Of a DNA stretch of 38,026 nucleotides, positions 25,002 to 32,929 are shown piece by piece. How positions within the stretch are numbered: position 1 is the stretch's first letter; every line of letters begins with the position of its first letter. This DNA comes from Bacteroidales bacterium UBA3543 (GTDB lineage: Bacteria > Bacteroidota > Bacteroidia > Bacteroidales > UBA932), in NCBI GenBank assembly GCA_002376715.1, contig DFOK01000077.1, forward strand, positions 1 to 38,026, read 5' to 3'. The notes beneath the pieces are model-generated. The model ran no database searches. It was not told where the DNA came from and saw nothing but the letters and a program-made list of their open reading frames with translations. The position numbers were made by a program, and so were the translations under genes.

Positions 25002-25373
25002 ATGTTTACTGAAGAAAGAGCGATTACGCTCGAAAATCTGCCTCAGGCAGTGAAACTCATTCTCGAGAAGGTCGAGAAGATTGAGACCTCTCTCGAAACC
25101 CTCAAGGCGCATGCGCCCGAGGAACAAGACCAGTGGATGGACGTCGAAGGCCTGATGGCCTACCATCCCGACAAACCCGCTCGCAAAACCATCTACGACT
25201 GGGTCACGCTCAGGCGCGTACCTTACCACAAAGATGGCAAGCGGCTCCGTTTCCTCCGTTCCGAGATTGACGCTTGGCTTGCCGGCGGCTATCACAAGAC
25301 CGAGGACGAGATGCAGGAGGCGGCCGTGGATTACGTCAACGCTAAACGTGGAGGATTTCGCTATGATAAGTAG
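25002..25373 (+). CDS. Small helix-turn-helix (excisionase/MerR-like) protein
   Basis: This 123-aa protein starts at 25002 (MFTEERAITLENLPQAV); a longer frame from 24909 would begin 4 bp after the promoter element and is less likely. A short coiled-coil-like helix (LILEKVEKIETSLETLKAH) precedes an HTH_17-type domain (WMDVEGLMAYHPDKPARKTIYDWV, then a wing with KRLRFLRSEIDAWL). Such proteins sit upstream of primase/helicase genes in many Bacteroidales elements and may act in excision or replication control. Its end overlaps the next gene by 11 bp, indicating translational coupling. Confidence 0.75.
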   Translation: MFTEERAITLENLPQAVKLILEKVEKIETSLETLKAHAPEEQDQWMDVEGLMAYHPDKPARKTIYDWVTLRRVPYHKDGKRLRFLRSEIDAWLAGGYHKTEDEMQEAAVDYVNAKRGGFRYDK

Positions 25374-26280
25374 AGAAGCCATCCTCGCGAAGACGCACTA
25401 CGGCACGGGAATCTATTCCCACATTCTGCGTCAGTTCTACCCCGGCGAGACCGTGATGAAAATCTCCGGTCGCGACTGCGGCATCTGCAGGAATCCGTTT
25501 GCCGATGGCAGCGAGACCCTCCACGTCTGGACGGAAAAGATTCACCCGGAAGAGAAACTCTCCGATGAAATCGCCCGTCACAAGGACCAGTTCGACGCTA
25601 TCCCCGAAGGCGACTGCTTCGACTTCGCCAAGTTGTACTGGCAGAAAGACGGACAGGATCTGCTCATCGCCATCAACGAAGACCTGTTCCTCCATCTTGA
25701 GGAAGGCTACAGCCCCTACGACCGTAACGCGGTCCCGGTGAAGCCGCTCCCCTCCTTCTCCTTCTTCAAGGCTCCGGTCACGAACAAGACTCCTCACAAG
25801 TCCATCACGCTGCTGGATGCCTGGAACTACATCACCGGTCATTACGCTCAGGCCGAGACCGAGAAACTCCGCTCCATCGAAGACAAGAACGCCAGACGCA
25901 ACTACAAGGCGTCCCACTTCGCCTACTGCACCTTCTCCGGTGTGTTCTCCGAGCGGTCCAACGACAACCTGGTGGAGCACAGCGGCTACCTCTGTCTCGA
26001 CTTCGACCACGTTCAGGACATTGACGCCCTCAAGCGGACGCTCCTGGACGACCCGTACTTCGAGACCGAGTTGATGTTCCGCTCTCCCAGCGGTGACGGG
26101 CTCAAGTGGATTGTCAAAATCAACGTAGCATTGATGCCGCACTCCGATTACTTCCGTTCCGTCTCCAACTACCTGGTTCAGACCTACGGCATCGAGCCGG
26201 ACAAATCGGGCAAGGACGTGTCCAGAGCGTGCTTTTTGCCCTTCGACCCGGAAGCGTATCTCAACCCTGAAATCTGTTAG
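25363..26280 (+). CDS. BT4734/VirE-N-like protein (primase-associated)
   Basis: This 305-aa protein starts at 25363, with GGAGG 10 bp upstream located inside the previous gene. The region from about 160 (NARRNYKASHFAYCTFSGVFS) through SGYLCLDFDHVQDIDALKRTLL to LMFRSPSGDGLKWIVKI and SRACFLPFDPEAYLNP is the BT4734-like N-terminal domain found ahead of DUF3987 helicases. Its Asp-x-Asp (LDFD) and the FRSPSGDGLK/SRACF blocks resemble the active-site blocks of archaeo-eukaryotic-type primases. It is probably a split primase subunit working with the next gene, 2 bp away, in element replication. In many homologues the two are one chain. Confidence 0.8.
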   Translation: MISREAILAKTHYGTGIYSHILRQFYPGETVMKISGRDCGICRNPFADGSETLHVWTEKIHPEEKLSDEIARHKDQFDAIPEGDCFDFAKLYWQKDGQDLLIAINEDLFLHLEEGYSPYDRNAVPVKPLPSFSFFKAPVTNKTPHKSITLLDAWNYITGHYAQAETEKLRSIEDKNARRNYKASHFAYCTFSGVFSERSNDNLVEHSGYLCLDFDHVQDIDALKRTLLDDPYFETELMFRSPSGDGLKWIVKINVALMPHSDYFRSVSNYLVQTYGIEPDKSGKDVSRACFLPFDPEAYLNPEIC

Positions 26281-26282
26281 CG

Positions 26283-28097
26283 ATGGAAAAAATCCCATTT
26301 GATCCCCACGCATGGGCGAATAAAGTAACCCCTGCGACCGAACGAAAAACCTCATCCCCTGTCGTCAATACCGGCGACAGGGCCGATGACGTTGAAATCG
26401 TTATCCAGCGACTTGAAGCGGGTCACATCGACATTACCTCGGGCTACGACAACTGGCGCGACATAGGTTTCGCCTTTGCCGACGAGTTCGGGGAGAACGG
26501 TCGGGACTTCTTCCACCGCGTAAGCAGATTCCACCCGGACTATGACGAGCGGAACACCGATGAGCAGTACGACAAGTGTTTGAGGGCGCACGGAACCGGT
26601 GTGACCCTCAACACGTTCTTCCACAAGGCAAAGGAAGCGGGCGTTTCCCTTCACACCCATGAGCGCGTATGCGCAACTTCCGCAGAATGCGCGAAATCCG
26701 CAGACACACCTCCTGCGCATATTGCGGAAACTGCGGATTCTGCGCAAAAGCCGCCCGACGATGACGGGGAGCCACCGCTCCCTGTCTTCTCCCCTTCGGT
26801 CAGGAACAGGCTGCCGGCACTGCTCGACACCATCGCGTCCAAATCCAACTCGGACGAAGACTGCGATATGCTCATCCTCGGCACCCTCTGCGTTCTTTCT
26901 TCCTGTCTCCCGCACATCTCGGGCGTATACCACGGACGGAGAGTGTACCCCAACTTCTTCCTTTTCGTGACCGCTGGAGCCTCGGCCGGTAAAGGCAGGC
27001 TTACGCTCTGCCGGCACCTCGCGGAGCCCATCGACGATGCGCTGCACCAGCAGTGTGACGATGAGGAGAAGGAGTACAAGAAGAAGATGCAGGAATTCAA
27101 GTCCGCCAAGAACAAGGCCGGGCTCGAGATGCCGGAAGAGCCGCCGATGCTAATGCACTACATCCCGGCCAACAGCAGCGCCACAGTGGTCTATCAAATC
27201 CTGAACGACAACGGAGGCAAAGGGATGATGTTCGAGAGCGAGGGCGACACCCTCGCCAACATCTTCGCGTCCGACTACGGCAAGTATTCCGACGGCTTCC
27301 GCAAGGCATTCCACCACGAAAACATCTCGTTCGCCAGACGTAAGGACCGCGAGCGCGTGTTCATCAAGGAGCCCAAGCTGTCCGCCCTGCTTACCGGCAC
27401 TCCGAACCAGATTCTCACGCTCATCACCGATGCCGAGAACGGCCTGTTCTCGCGCTTCGCGTTTTACTGCCTGCAGACCGAACTCGTCTGGCTCAGTCCC
27501 TTCGCCTACAAGGACGATGTCACCCAAGATGAATTCTTTCTGGAACTCGGAGCCGAGGTGAAAGACCTGTACGACATTCTCAATGCCGGCAAGGACCTTC
27601 GCTTCACCCTGACCGAAGACCAGGAAAAGGACTTCGACAGCCGCTTCTCCGACTCCCAGTTGTCGCTTTACAACCAGTACGGTGACGCCATCGTCGCCTC
27701 CATCAGGCGGCTCGGTCTCATCACCTTCCGTATCGCGATGATATTGTCCGCCCTGCGGCTGACGGAAATCGGAGACTTCGAGAGCGACTTCGAATGCCTG
27801 GACGAAGACTATCAGACGGCGGTAGCCATCTGCGACGTGCTTGTGGCCCACATGGTACGGGTGTATAAGATGCTTCCGGAGACTCCGGTCGCCATCAAGT
27901 CCAAGCGCAGCGACAAGCCGAAGGTTTACCAGCGCTTCTACGATTCCCTTCCGGACACCTTTGACCGGAAGACGTACTCAGACGTGGCCGTATCCGTGGG
28001 CCTCAACCCTCGCTCGATTGACCGCACCATCGGACAGTGGTGCGACGAAGGGCGTCTGGAGAGGACCGCGCACGGTCAATATGCCAAGGTTAAGTAG
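26283..28097 (+). CDS. PriCT-2/DUF3987 primase-helicase-like protein
   Basis: This 604-aa protein has an N-terminal PriCT-2-like helical domain (about 38-125, with ITSGYDNWRDIGFAFADEFG and FHRVSRFHPDYDE). A 3-residue-repeat linker (about 129-157) follows, then a DUF3987 ATPase domain with a P-loop-like AGASAGKGRL at 231-240 and a downstream MMFESEGDTLAN acidic motif. A winged-helix-like C-terminus (TYSDVAVSVGLNPRSIDRTIGQW) is probably DNA-binding. Together with the preceding protein it likely provides the primase-helicase activity for autonomous replication after excision. The linker is encoded by 9-bp DNA repeats that also occur near 36.2 kb. Confidence 0.85.
   Translation: MEKIPFDPHAWANKVTPATERKTSSPVVNTGDRADDVEIVIQRLEAGHIDITSGYDNWRDIGFAFADEFGENGRDFFHRVSRFHPDYDERNTDEQYDKCLRAHGTGVTLNTFFHKAKEAGVSLHTHERVCATSAECAKSADTPPAHIAETADSAQKPPDDDGEPPLPVFSPSVRNRLPALLDTIASKSNSDEDCDMLILGTLCVLSSCLPHISGVYHGRRVYPNFFLFVTAGASAGKGRLTLCRHLAEPIDDALHQQCDDEEKEYKKKMQEFKSAKNKAGLEMPEEPPMLMHYIPANSSATVVYQILNDNGGKGMMFESEGDTLANIFASDYGKYSDGFRKAFHHENISFARRKDRERVFIKEPKLSALLTGTPNQILTLITDAENGLFSRFAFYCLQTELVWLSPFAYKDDVTQDEFFLELGAEVKDLYDILNAGKDLRFTLTEDQEKDFDSRFSDSQLSLYNQYGDAIVASIRRLGLITFRIAMILSALRLTEIGDFESDFECLDEDYQTAVAICDVLVAHMVRVYKMLPETPVAIKSKRSDKPKVYQRFYDSLPDTFDRKTYSDVAVSVGLNPRSIDRTIGQWCDEGRLERTAHGQYAKVK
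26669..26749 (+). repeat. 9-bp repeat cluster (TGCGCAAAA-like) inside the DUF3987 gene
   Basis: About eight 9-mers occur in frame, for example ATGCGCAAC, TGCGCGAAA, TCCGCAGAC, TGCGGAAAC, TGCGGATTC, TGCGCAAAA. They encode a low-complexity linker of tripeptides such as CAT, SAE, CAK and SAD. The same motif family forms a tandem array at 36227-36262. Confidence 0.7.
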
Positions 28098-28127
28098 TCC
28101 CCGCAAGGGGGCTACTCAGCCTTTTTT
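28093..28127 (+). terminator. Terminator between replication genes and the defence operon
   Basis: AGTAG-T-CCCC pairs with GGGG-G-CTACT around a GCAA tetraloop, starting at the stop codon of the DUF3987 gene, and TTTTTT follows after five bases. It implies that the defence operon has its own promoter. Confidence 0.7.
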
Positions 28128-28207
28128 CATCATATTGTAATTCTGTAACTTACAGAGTAAATGAGCAATAAACGGATAAAAACCGGGCGTTTCCGGATAA
28201 AAATTCG

Positions 28208-28228
28208 TATCTTTGCTTGATTTAGCAA
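28208..28228 (+). promoter_or_regulatory. Promoter of the restriction-modification/Argonaute operon
   Basis: TATCTTTG (28208-28215) is an exact TAnnTTTG element. It overlaps an inverted repeat TTGCT-6nt-AGCAA (28213-28228) that could be an operator. The methyltransferase start is 21 bp further. The preceding 110 bp contain no other recognisable gene. Confidence 0.55.
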
Positions 28229-28249
28229 GATAAAATACAAACACATTAT

Positions 28250-29296
28250 ATGGCAAATAAGAAGAAAGCGCCTCAGTACAGGGGTATCGATCTATTTTGT
28301 GGCATCGGAGGGTTCCGTCTGGCGATGGAAAACTCCAATGTTGACTGCGTTTTTTCCTCCGACATTGACAAGTTCGCACAGGAAACCTACAACGCAAACT
28401 TCCACGAAATCCCTGTCGGCGACATAACCAAAGTCGAAGCGAAAGACATCCCCGCTTTCGATATTTTGACAGCCGGATTCCCCTGCCAGCCGTTCAGTTA
28501 TGCTGGCGAGAAGAAAGGCTTTGAAGATACAACCCGAGGAACACTTTTCTTCGACATCTGCCGTATCCTTGAATACCATAAGCCGCCTATGGTATTTCTT
28601 GAGAATGTTAAAGGACTTGTGTCTCACAAAGAAGGAGAAACGCTTAAAATCATCCTCGATAACCTGCGCAAACTTGGTTACTATCCCCACTGGGCCATTC
28701 TGTCGTCTCTCGACTTCGGTCTTCCCCAGAAGCGAGAGAGGTGGTACTGCGTTGCTTTCAGAGAAAATTTCCCGTTCGAGTTCCCCAAACCGCTCGGAGG
28801 CCATCCCACACTCCGCGATATTGTGGATCTGGACGACCATTCCCCTCAACTGGCGATTCCCAAGTTTGAATTAGACCGAATTGATTACCATTTCGCACAT
28901 TGCCACGAGACCGAAAGAGTTCAGCACAGCAATGCGAAATACGCTCCGAATACGAAGAAGGGTAAATATGGCGTATATTCATTCCAAAAGCCCGATGGCT
29001 CACTTCGTTTCCACGTAGGCGACCCTGCTAAAACTCAGATTCAGGAAGCGTTTTATTCCTGCCTGGACACCTACGCATCTACTATCATCGCTAATCGTAC
29101 ACCGAAGCTGTGGGACATCCGCAGAAAGTTATCAGTTCTTGAATCCAAGCGACTTCAAGGGTTCCCTGATGACTTCGTGATGCCGGTTTCGGACGCTCAG
29201 GCATACAAGCAACTGGGCAACTCGGTAAGCGTCCCGATTATTAAACTAATCATGCAGGACATGATAGACACATATGAAGAGAACATCAAGAAATAA
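28250..29296 (+). CDS. DNA (cytosine-C5) methyltransferase
   Basis: This 348-aa enzyme has all C5-methyltransferase motifs in canonical order: motif I DLFCGIGGF, motif IV GFPCQPFS with catalytic Cys79, motif VI ENVKGL at 118-123, motif VIII LPQKRERWY, motif IX RKLSVLESKRLQGFPDDF, and motif X YKQLGNSV. The variable target-recognition region lies at about 190-285; its specificity cannot be read. It protects self DNA from the restriction subunits encoded immediately downstream (6 bp gap). LlaJI and BsuMI relatives carry two such methyltransferases; only one is present here, which suggests a palindromic site or a different logic. The Vsr gene at the operon end fits C5 methylation. Confidence 0.96.
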   Translation: MANKKKAPQYRGIDLFCGIGGFRLAMENSNVDCVFSSDIDKFAQETYNANFHEIPVGDITKVEAKDIPAFDILTAGFPCQPFSYAGEKKGFEDTTRGTLFFDICRILEYHKPPMVFLENVKGLVSHKEGETLKIILDNLRKLGYYPHWAILSSLDFGLPQKRERWYCVAFRENFPFEFPKPLGGHPTLRDIVDLDDHSPQLAIPKFELDRIDYHFAHCHETERVQHSNAKYAPNTKKGKYGVYSFQKPDGSLRFHVGDPAKTQIQEAFYSCLDTYASTIIANRTPKLWDIRRKLSVLESKRLQGFPDDFVMPVSDAQAYKQLGNSVSVPIIKLIMQDMIDTYEENIKK

Positions 29297-29302
29297 TAGC
29301 AT

Positions 29303-31132
29303 ATGAAATACTTTTCTCTTGATACTGTCGCAAACGCCTATCAGGCCAATAGCACTAAAACGAAGAACAAATTTTGGGGCTTGCTTTCGATTCTTTCAAG
29401 CCTTAACACCGTAGTCCGCCCGGGCATCAGTTATGATTTCAGTACCTCAAAAGTATCAGACTTCTTGGAGTCGCTGTTCTGCTTGGACAATGCGAAGAAG
29501 AACTATTCCGGTGGCTCTACTTGGAATATAATGCTCTCCAGCAAATGGACGACCAAAGTGCCCGAGCAAATGTTGTCTAAAACGCCTAATGTTTATGACA
29601 TCATCGCTTGGTACTTTAGGACGCAGCCGTTTAACGATGACATCGACAACGCTAAATTGTTGGAGATGTTCCTTCAGAAGTGCAATATCTCTCTGGAGGA
29701 CGCCAAGGCACTTTTCGATATGACCGGCAAGACTCTCGCTTATTCCAGTTCGTTGTATAACGAGGCTGATCTATTGAAGAAACTGAAGATAACCGGAAAG
29801 AATATTACGGCTGAAGGCAATTCCGTAGTTGCGAGTCCGGGTGAGCTGTCTCGCGCTCCTTTTATTCAAACCCTATATGCTGGACAAAGCACACTTGAGT
29901 GTTTAATCATAACTCCCTTCAAATTCTCCGACCTATATGCCGGTGGCGGTACGCCTGCAAAGAAGATCAAGGCTCGTCAGACGATTTATTTCGGCACGCC
30001 TGGTAGTGGAAAGTCATTTGAGGTGAAGAGTCTCGTTAAAACAAACGATAAACACACCTTTAGGACCATCTTCCACCCCGATAGCGATTACTCCACTTTT
30101 GTCGGGTCGTATAAACCAGTAACCAAGTCGAACATCTTCTTTGCCACCGGTCCCAGGACTCTCGATGAGTTGGCCGATATTCTGAAAGACGCTTATAATA
30201 ATGCGTCCAACGCCAATTCGGCCGTTATGCAATTTGGGATAGAGTACAGCAACTATTTTAACGGAAGAATCGCCTCCTACAGCAAGCAAACCGTTGTATC
30301 TAAAGCAATCCCTGGAACAACTTACGATAAGGAACTTCAAAAGGCCGTTAATCTCGCTCCGTGGATTGAAAAGCACTGCACTACAAGCGATATTTCATAC
30401 GAGTTCGTCCCCCAAGCATTTACGGACGCATATGTTGACGCCTGGAAGAATCCAACCGAAGACGTGTATCTCGTAATCGAGGAGATCAATAGAGGTAATT
30501 GCGCTCAGGTATTTGGAGATCTGTTCCAATTGCTTGATAGAGATGACAAGGGCGTTTCAGAATATGCTGTAACCGCTGATAAGGATTTGTATAAGTATCT
30601 GTCTTCGAAGGACGTTCTCGGTCCAAATCACGATGGCATCAAGGACGGCAAACTCGTACTTCCCTCCAACCTGTTCATCATAGCAACAATGAACACGTCT
30701 GACCAATCACTTTTCCCGATGGACAGCGCTTTCAAGCGTCGTTGGAATTGGGTCTATGTGCCTATTGAGCCGGAGAATCCCAAGTCGCAATTCATTATCA
30801 CTATTGATAATAAAAAGTACGACTGGAGCAAGTTCCTTGTCGCTGCGAATGAGCGAATCAAAGACGTTAGCGAAAGCGAAGACAAGCAGATGGGCAACTT
30901 CTTCATCAAGGAGGACATAGACAAAGATGAGTTTATTTGCAAGGTTATGTTCTACCTTTGGAGCGAGGTCTGCAAGGACGAGTATCATGCCCGCAGTTTC
31001 TTCCATTACAAGGACGGAAACAACGACGAATTCTCGTTTAATGAGCTGTTCCAGAAGGATGCTGCAGGCGTTAAAAAAGATGTTGCATTGCTTCAGGGCT
31101 TTATGAGTTTCCTGGGCGTACCCGAAAAGTAG
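29303..31132 (+). CDS. McrB-like AAA+ GTPase/ATPase restriction subunit
   Basis: This 609-aa protein has an N-terminal region without recognised domain (1-225; likely DNA-recognition or partner binding) and a C-terminal McrB-type AAA+ motor. Walker A is GTPGSGKS at 231-238. Walker B with the McrB signature is VYLVIEEINRGNCAQVFGDL at 388-407 (the usual D-E-I-N-R is E-E-I-N-R here). The sensor-like TMNTSDQS is at 462-469, with arginines in KRRW. McrB-family motors translocate DNA and activate a McrC-type nuclease. The next gene, 10 bp on, encodes that partner. In LlaJI and BsuMI systems the same pair forms the restriction enzyme. Confidence 0.92.
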   Translation: MKYFSLDTVANAYQANSTKTKNKFWGLLSILSSLNTVVRPGISYDFSTSKVSDFLESLFCLDNAKKNYSGGSTWNIMLSSKWTTKVPEQMLSKTPNVYDIIAWYFRTQPFNDDIDNAKLLEMFLQKCNISLEDAKALFDMTGKTLAYSSSLYNEADLLKKLKITGKNITAEGNSVVASPGELSRAPFIQTLYAGQSTLECLIITPFKFSDLYAGGGTPAKKIKARQTIYFGTPGSGKSFEVKSLVKTNDKHTFRTIFHPDSDYSTFVGSYKPVTKSNIFFATGPRTLDELADILKDAYNNASNANSAVMQFGIEYSNYFNGRIASYSKQTVVSKAIPGTTYDKELQKAVNLAPWIEKHCTTSDISYEFVPQAFTDAYVDAWKNPTEDVYLVIEEINRGNCAQVFGDLFQLLDRDDKGVSEYAVTADKDLYKYLSSKDVLGPNHDGIKDGKLVLPSNLFIIATMNTSDQSLFPMDSAFKRRWNWVYVPIEPENPKSQFIITIDNKKYDWSKFLVAANERIKDVSESEDKQMGNFFIKEDIDKDEFICKVMFYLWSEVCKDEYHARSFFHYKDGNNDEFSFNELFQKDAAGVKKDVALLQGFMSFLGVPEK

Positions 31133-31142
31133 ACGAAGGCCG

Positions 31143-32876
31143 ATGAAACTCCTGTTCGAGGAATATTCCTACGACCTGCCTTATGTGCAGAAAGTCAGCC
31201 TGAGCGCTTACTTCTTCCTCTGTGAGGAGTTGAACAGCGCCCAGGTTCCTTACGTAGGTTATTTCTACTCGGAGCAGGCCAAGGATTCGGTGTTCATCCT
31301 TCCGAAGGTATTTCTCTTTGAGGGTGAAGGCAAGGCGTCTGACGGTGAAATCGCCTTCGGCAAATATCGGCCGGAGGAAATCATCAACGTTGACGATCCG
31401 AACAACCCGATGCGCAAGGACGGCTTCGACAAAGTGGTCTTTTCACTCTCCGTCTGGTTATACCAGTCCATTCAGCGCTACCACGCCCGGCACAAGTACA
31501 GCGCCATCATCGAGAACGCCAAGATTCAAAACGTCATCTCCAACAAGGGCGACTCCGACCAGACATTCCTGGATACGATGCTCTCGATGCTTCGTTTCCA
31601 CAAGGACCATCAGAACCTGTTCACATACATTTCCATCGTCAACTCAAGCGGCAATAACAAAATCCACTGGGGCAAGACGATGAGCAAGGTTCAGCCGCTC
31701 ATCCGAAATGACGTTCCCTTTTACGCTGAATTCCGGAACAAGAATAAAACCATCAACTACGACGAGGACATCATCATCCTCTTCTACTCCGCCCTGGAAT
31801 ACCTGAAGCAGAAATACTGCTTCCCGGTTAACGTCAACCTCAACTACGACATCATCAAACCACGTCGCGTGGAGGACATGATTGAGACCGGCAAAGGCAC
31901 TCGCCTGCTCAAATCCATCCGTAAGAAATACTTCACGGACGAGCTGGTGGCGCTGTGGAAACTGCTCTACGTCTTCTTCCAGAAGGCCGAAACCATCCAG
32001 AAGGGCCGCTACCACGAAGAAGCGCTTTTGGCCCGCAGTTACAACCTCGTCTTCGAGGATATGATAGACGTGCTCATCGGTGACGATATGCCGGAAATCT
32101 CCCATCTCAAGGACACGAAAGACGGCAAGCGTATCGACCACATCTACAAGGACGACTCCCTCATACCCAAGGAGAAGATATTCTTCATAGGCGACAGCAA
32201 GTACTACTTCGATGACAGCGAAATTGTCGGAGAATCCATCCACAAGCAATTCACCTACGCCAAGAACATCATTCAGTATAGCCTGAATATCTTCCAGAAG
32301 CCCGAGAACAAACGCAACGTTGACGAGAAGAAGGTCGTCAAGGAACTCCGTTACCGAGACGAACTGACGGAAGGATATAATATCACCCCGAACTTCTTCA
32401 TCCGTGGGGCCATCAGGAAGGAATACGTTGCCGGTGGCAAGTTGGATATCACCGACCCCGGTCTTGAACCCGACCCGCAGGAGTTCCAGATCAACCGGCA
32501 CTTCTCCAACCGCCTCTTCGACCGCGACACCCTCATCCTGCAGGCCTACCGCATCAACTTCCTCTACGTGATGGCGTCCTACGCCCGCGGAGACCGCAAC
32601 ATCGGCTTCAAGACCGAGACCCGCAAGCGCTTCCGCGACGACATCGTCCGCACCTTCAACGACCGGTACAAGTTCTACACCGTAGCGCCTTATGATGCAA
32701 CACCTTCCGGTGTGGAGGCTTTCGTCAGGAAGCACTTCAAACTCCTCATCGGCAAGATATACCGTGGAGCCGACACCGACCTTATGCTCTGGCTCGCCCT
32801 TGAGCGCGATTCCGACTCCGCTTCCCTTATGCAGGAGATTCGTGCCGATGCGGCAGTTTCTCCCGCGGCCCTCTAA
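31143..32876 (+). CDS. LlaJI/McrC-like restriction endonuclease subunit
   Basis: This 577-aa protein resembles LlaJI-type (RE_LlaJI) restriction subunits, which are distant McrC relatives. The putative PD-(D/E)xK core runs from Glu305 (VFEDMIDVL) over Asp332 (GKRIDHIY) to Asp351-x-Lys353 (FFIGDSKYY), in the right order and spacing. The N-terminal half (LPKVFLFEGEG and following) probably contacts the McrB motor. It should cut DNA when activated by the neighbouring AAA+ protein. It is more GC-rich than the methyltransferase and McrB genes before it. The assignment rests on context plus nuclease motif, as the family is divergent. Confidence 0.87.
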   Translation: MKLLFEEYSYDLPYVQKVSLSAYFFLCEELNSAQVPYVGYFYSEQAKDSVFILPKVFLFEGEGKASDGEIAFGKYRPEEIINVDDPNNPMRKDGFDKVVFSLSVWLYQSIQRYHARHKYSAIIENAKIQNVISNKGDSDQTFLDTMLSMLRFHKDHQNLFTYISIVNSSGNNKIHWGKTMSKVQPLIRNDVPFYAEFRNKNKTINYDEDIIILFYSALEYLKQKYCFPVNVNLNYDIIKPRRVEDMIETGKGTRLLKSIRKKYFTDELVALWKLLYVFFQKAETIQKGRYHEEALLARSYNLVFEDMIDVLIGDDMPEISHLKDTKDGKRIDHIYKDDSLIPKEKIFFIGDSKYYFDDSEIVGESIHKQFTYAKNIIQYSLNIFQKPENKRNVDEKKVVKELRYRDELTEGYNITPNFFIRGAIRKEYVAGGKLDITDPGLEPDPQEFQINRHFSNRLFDRDTLILQAYRINFLYVMASYARGDRNIGFKTETRKRFRDDIVRTFNDRYKFYTVAPYDATPSGVEAFVRKHFKLLIGKIYRGADTDLMLWLALERDSDSASLMQEIRADAAVSPAAL

Positions 32877-32929
32877 CAGAAAGCTCGTTGCGTTGTCGCA
32901 GAGAGCAGACCACATTAATTGATGTCACT

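Noticed and set aside
31644..32915. Long antisense frame (about 423 codons) opposite the LlaJI-like gene
   Set aside because: It is a shadow of codon bias in the real gene: Val/Glu/Leu-rich low-complexity translation with no motif. The same holds for the 653-codon frame antisense to the Argonaute gene.
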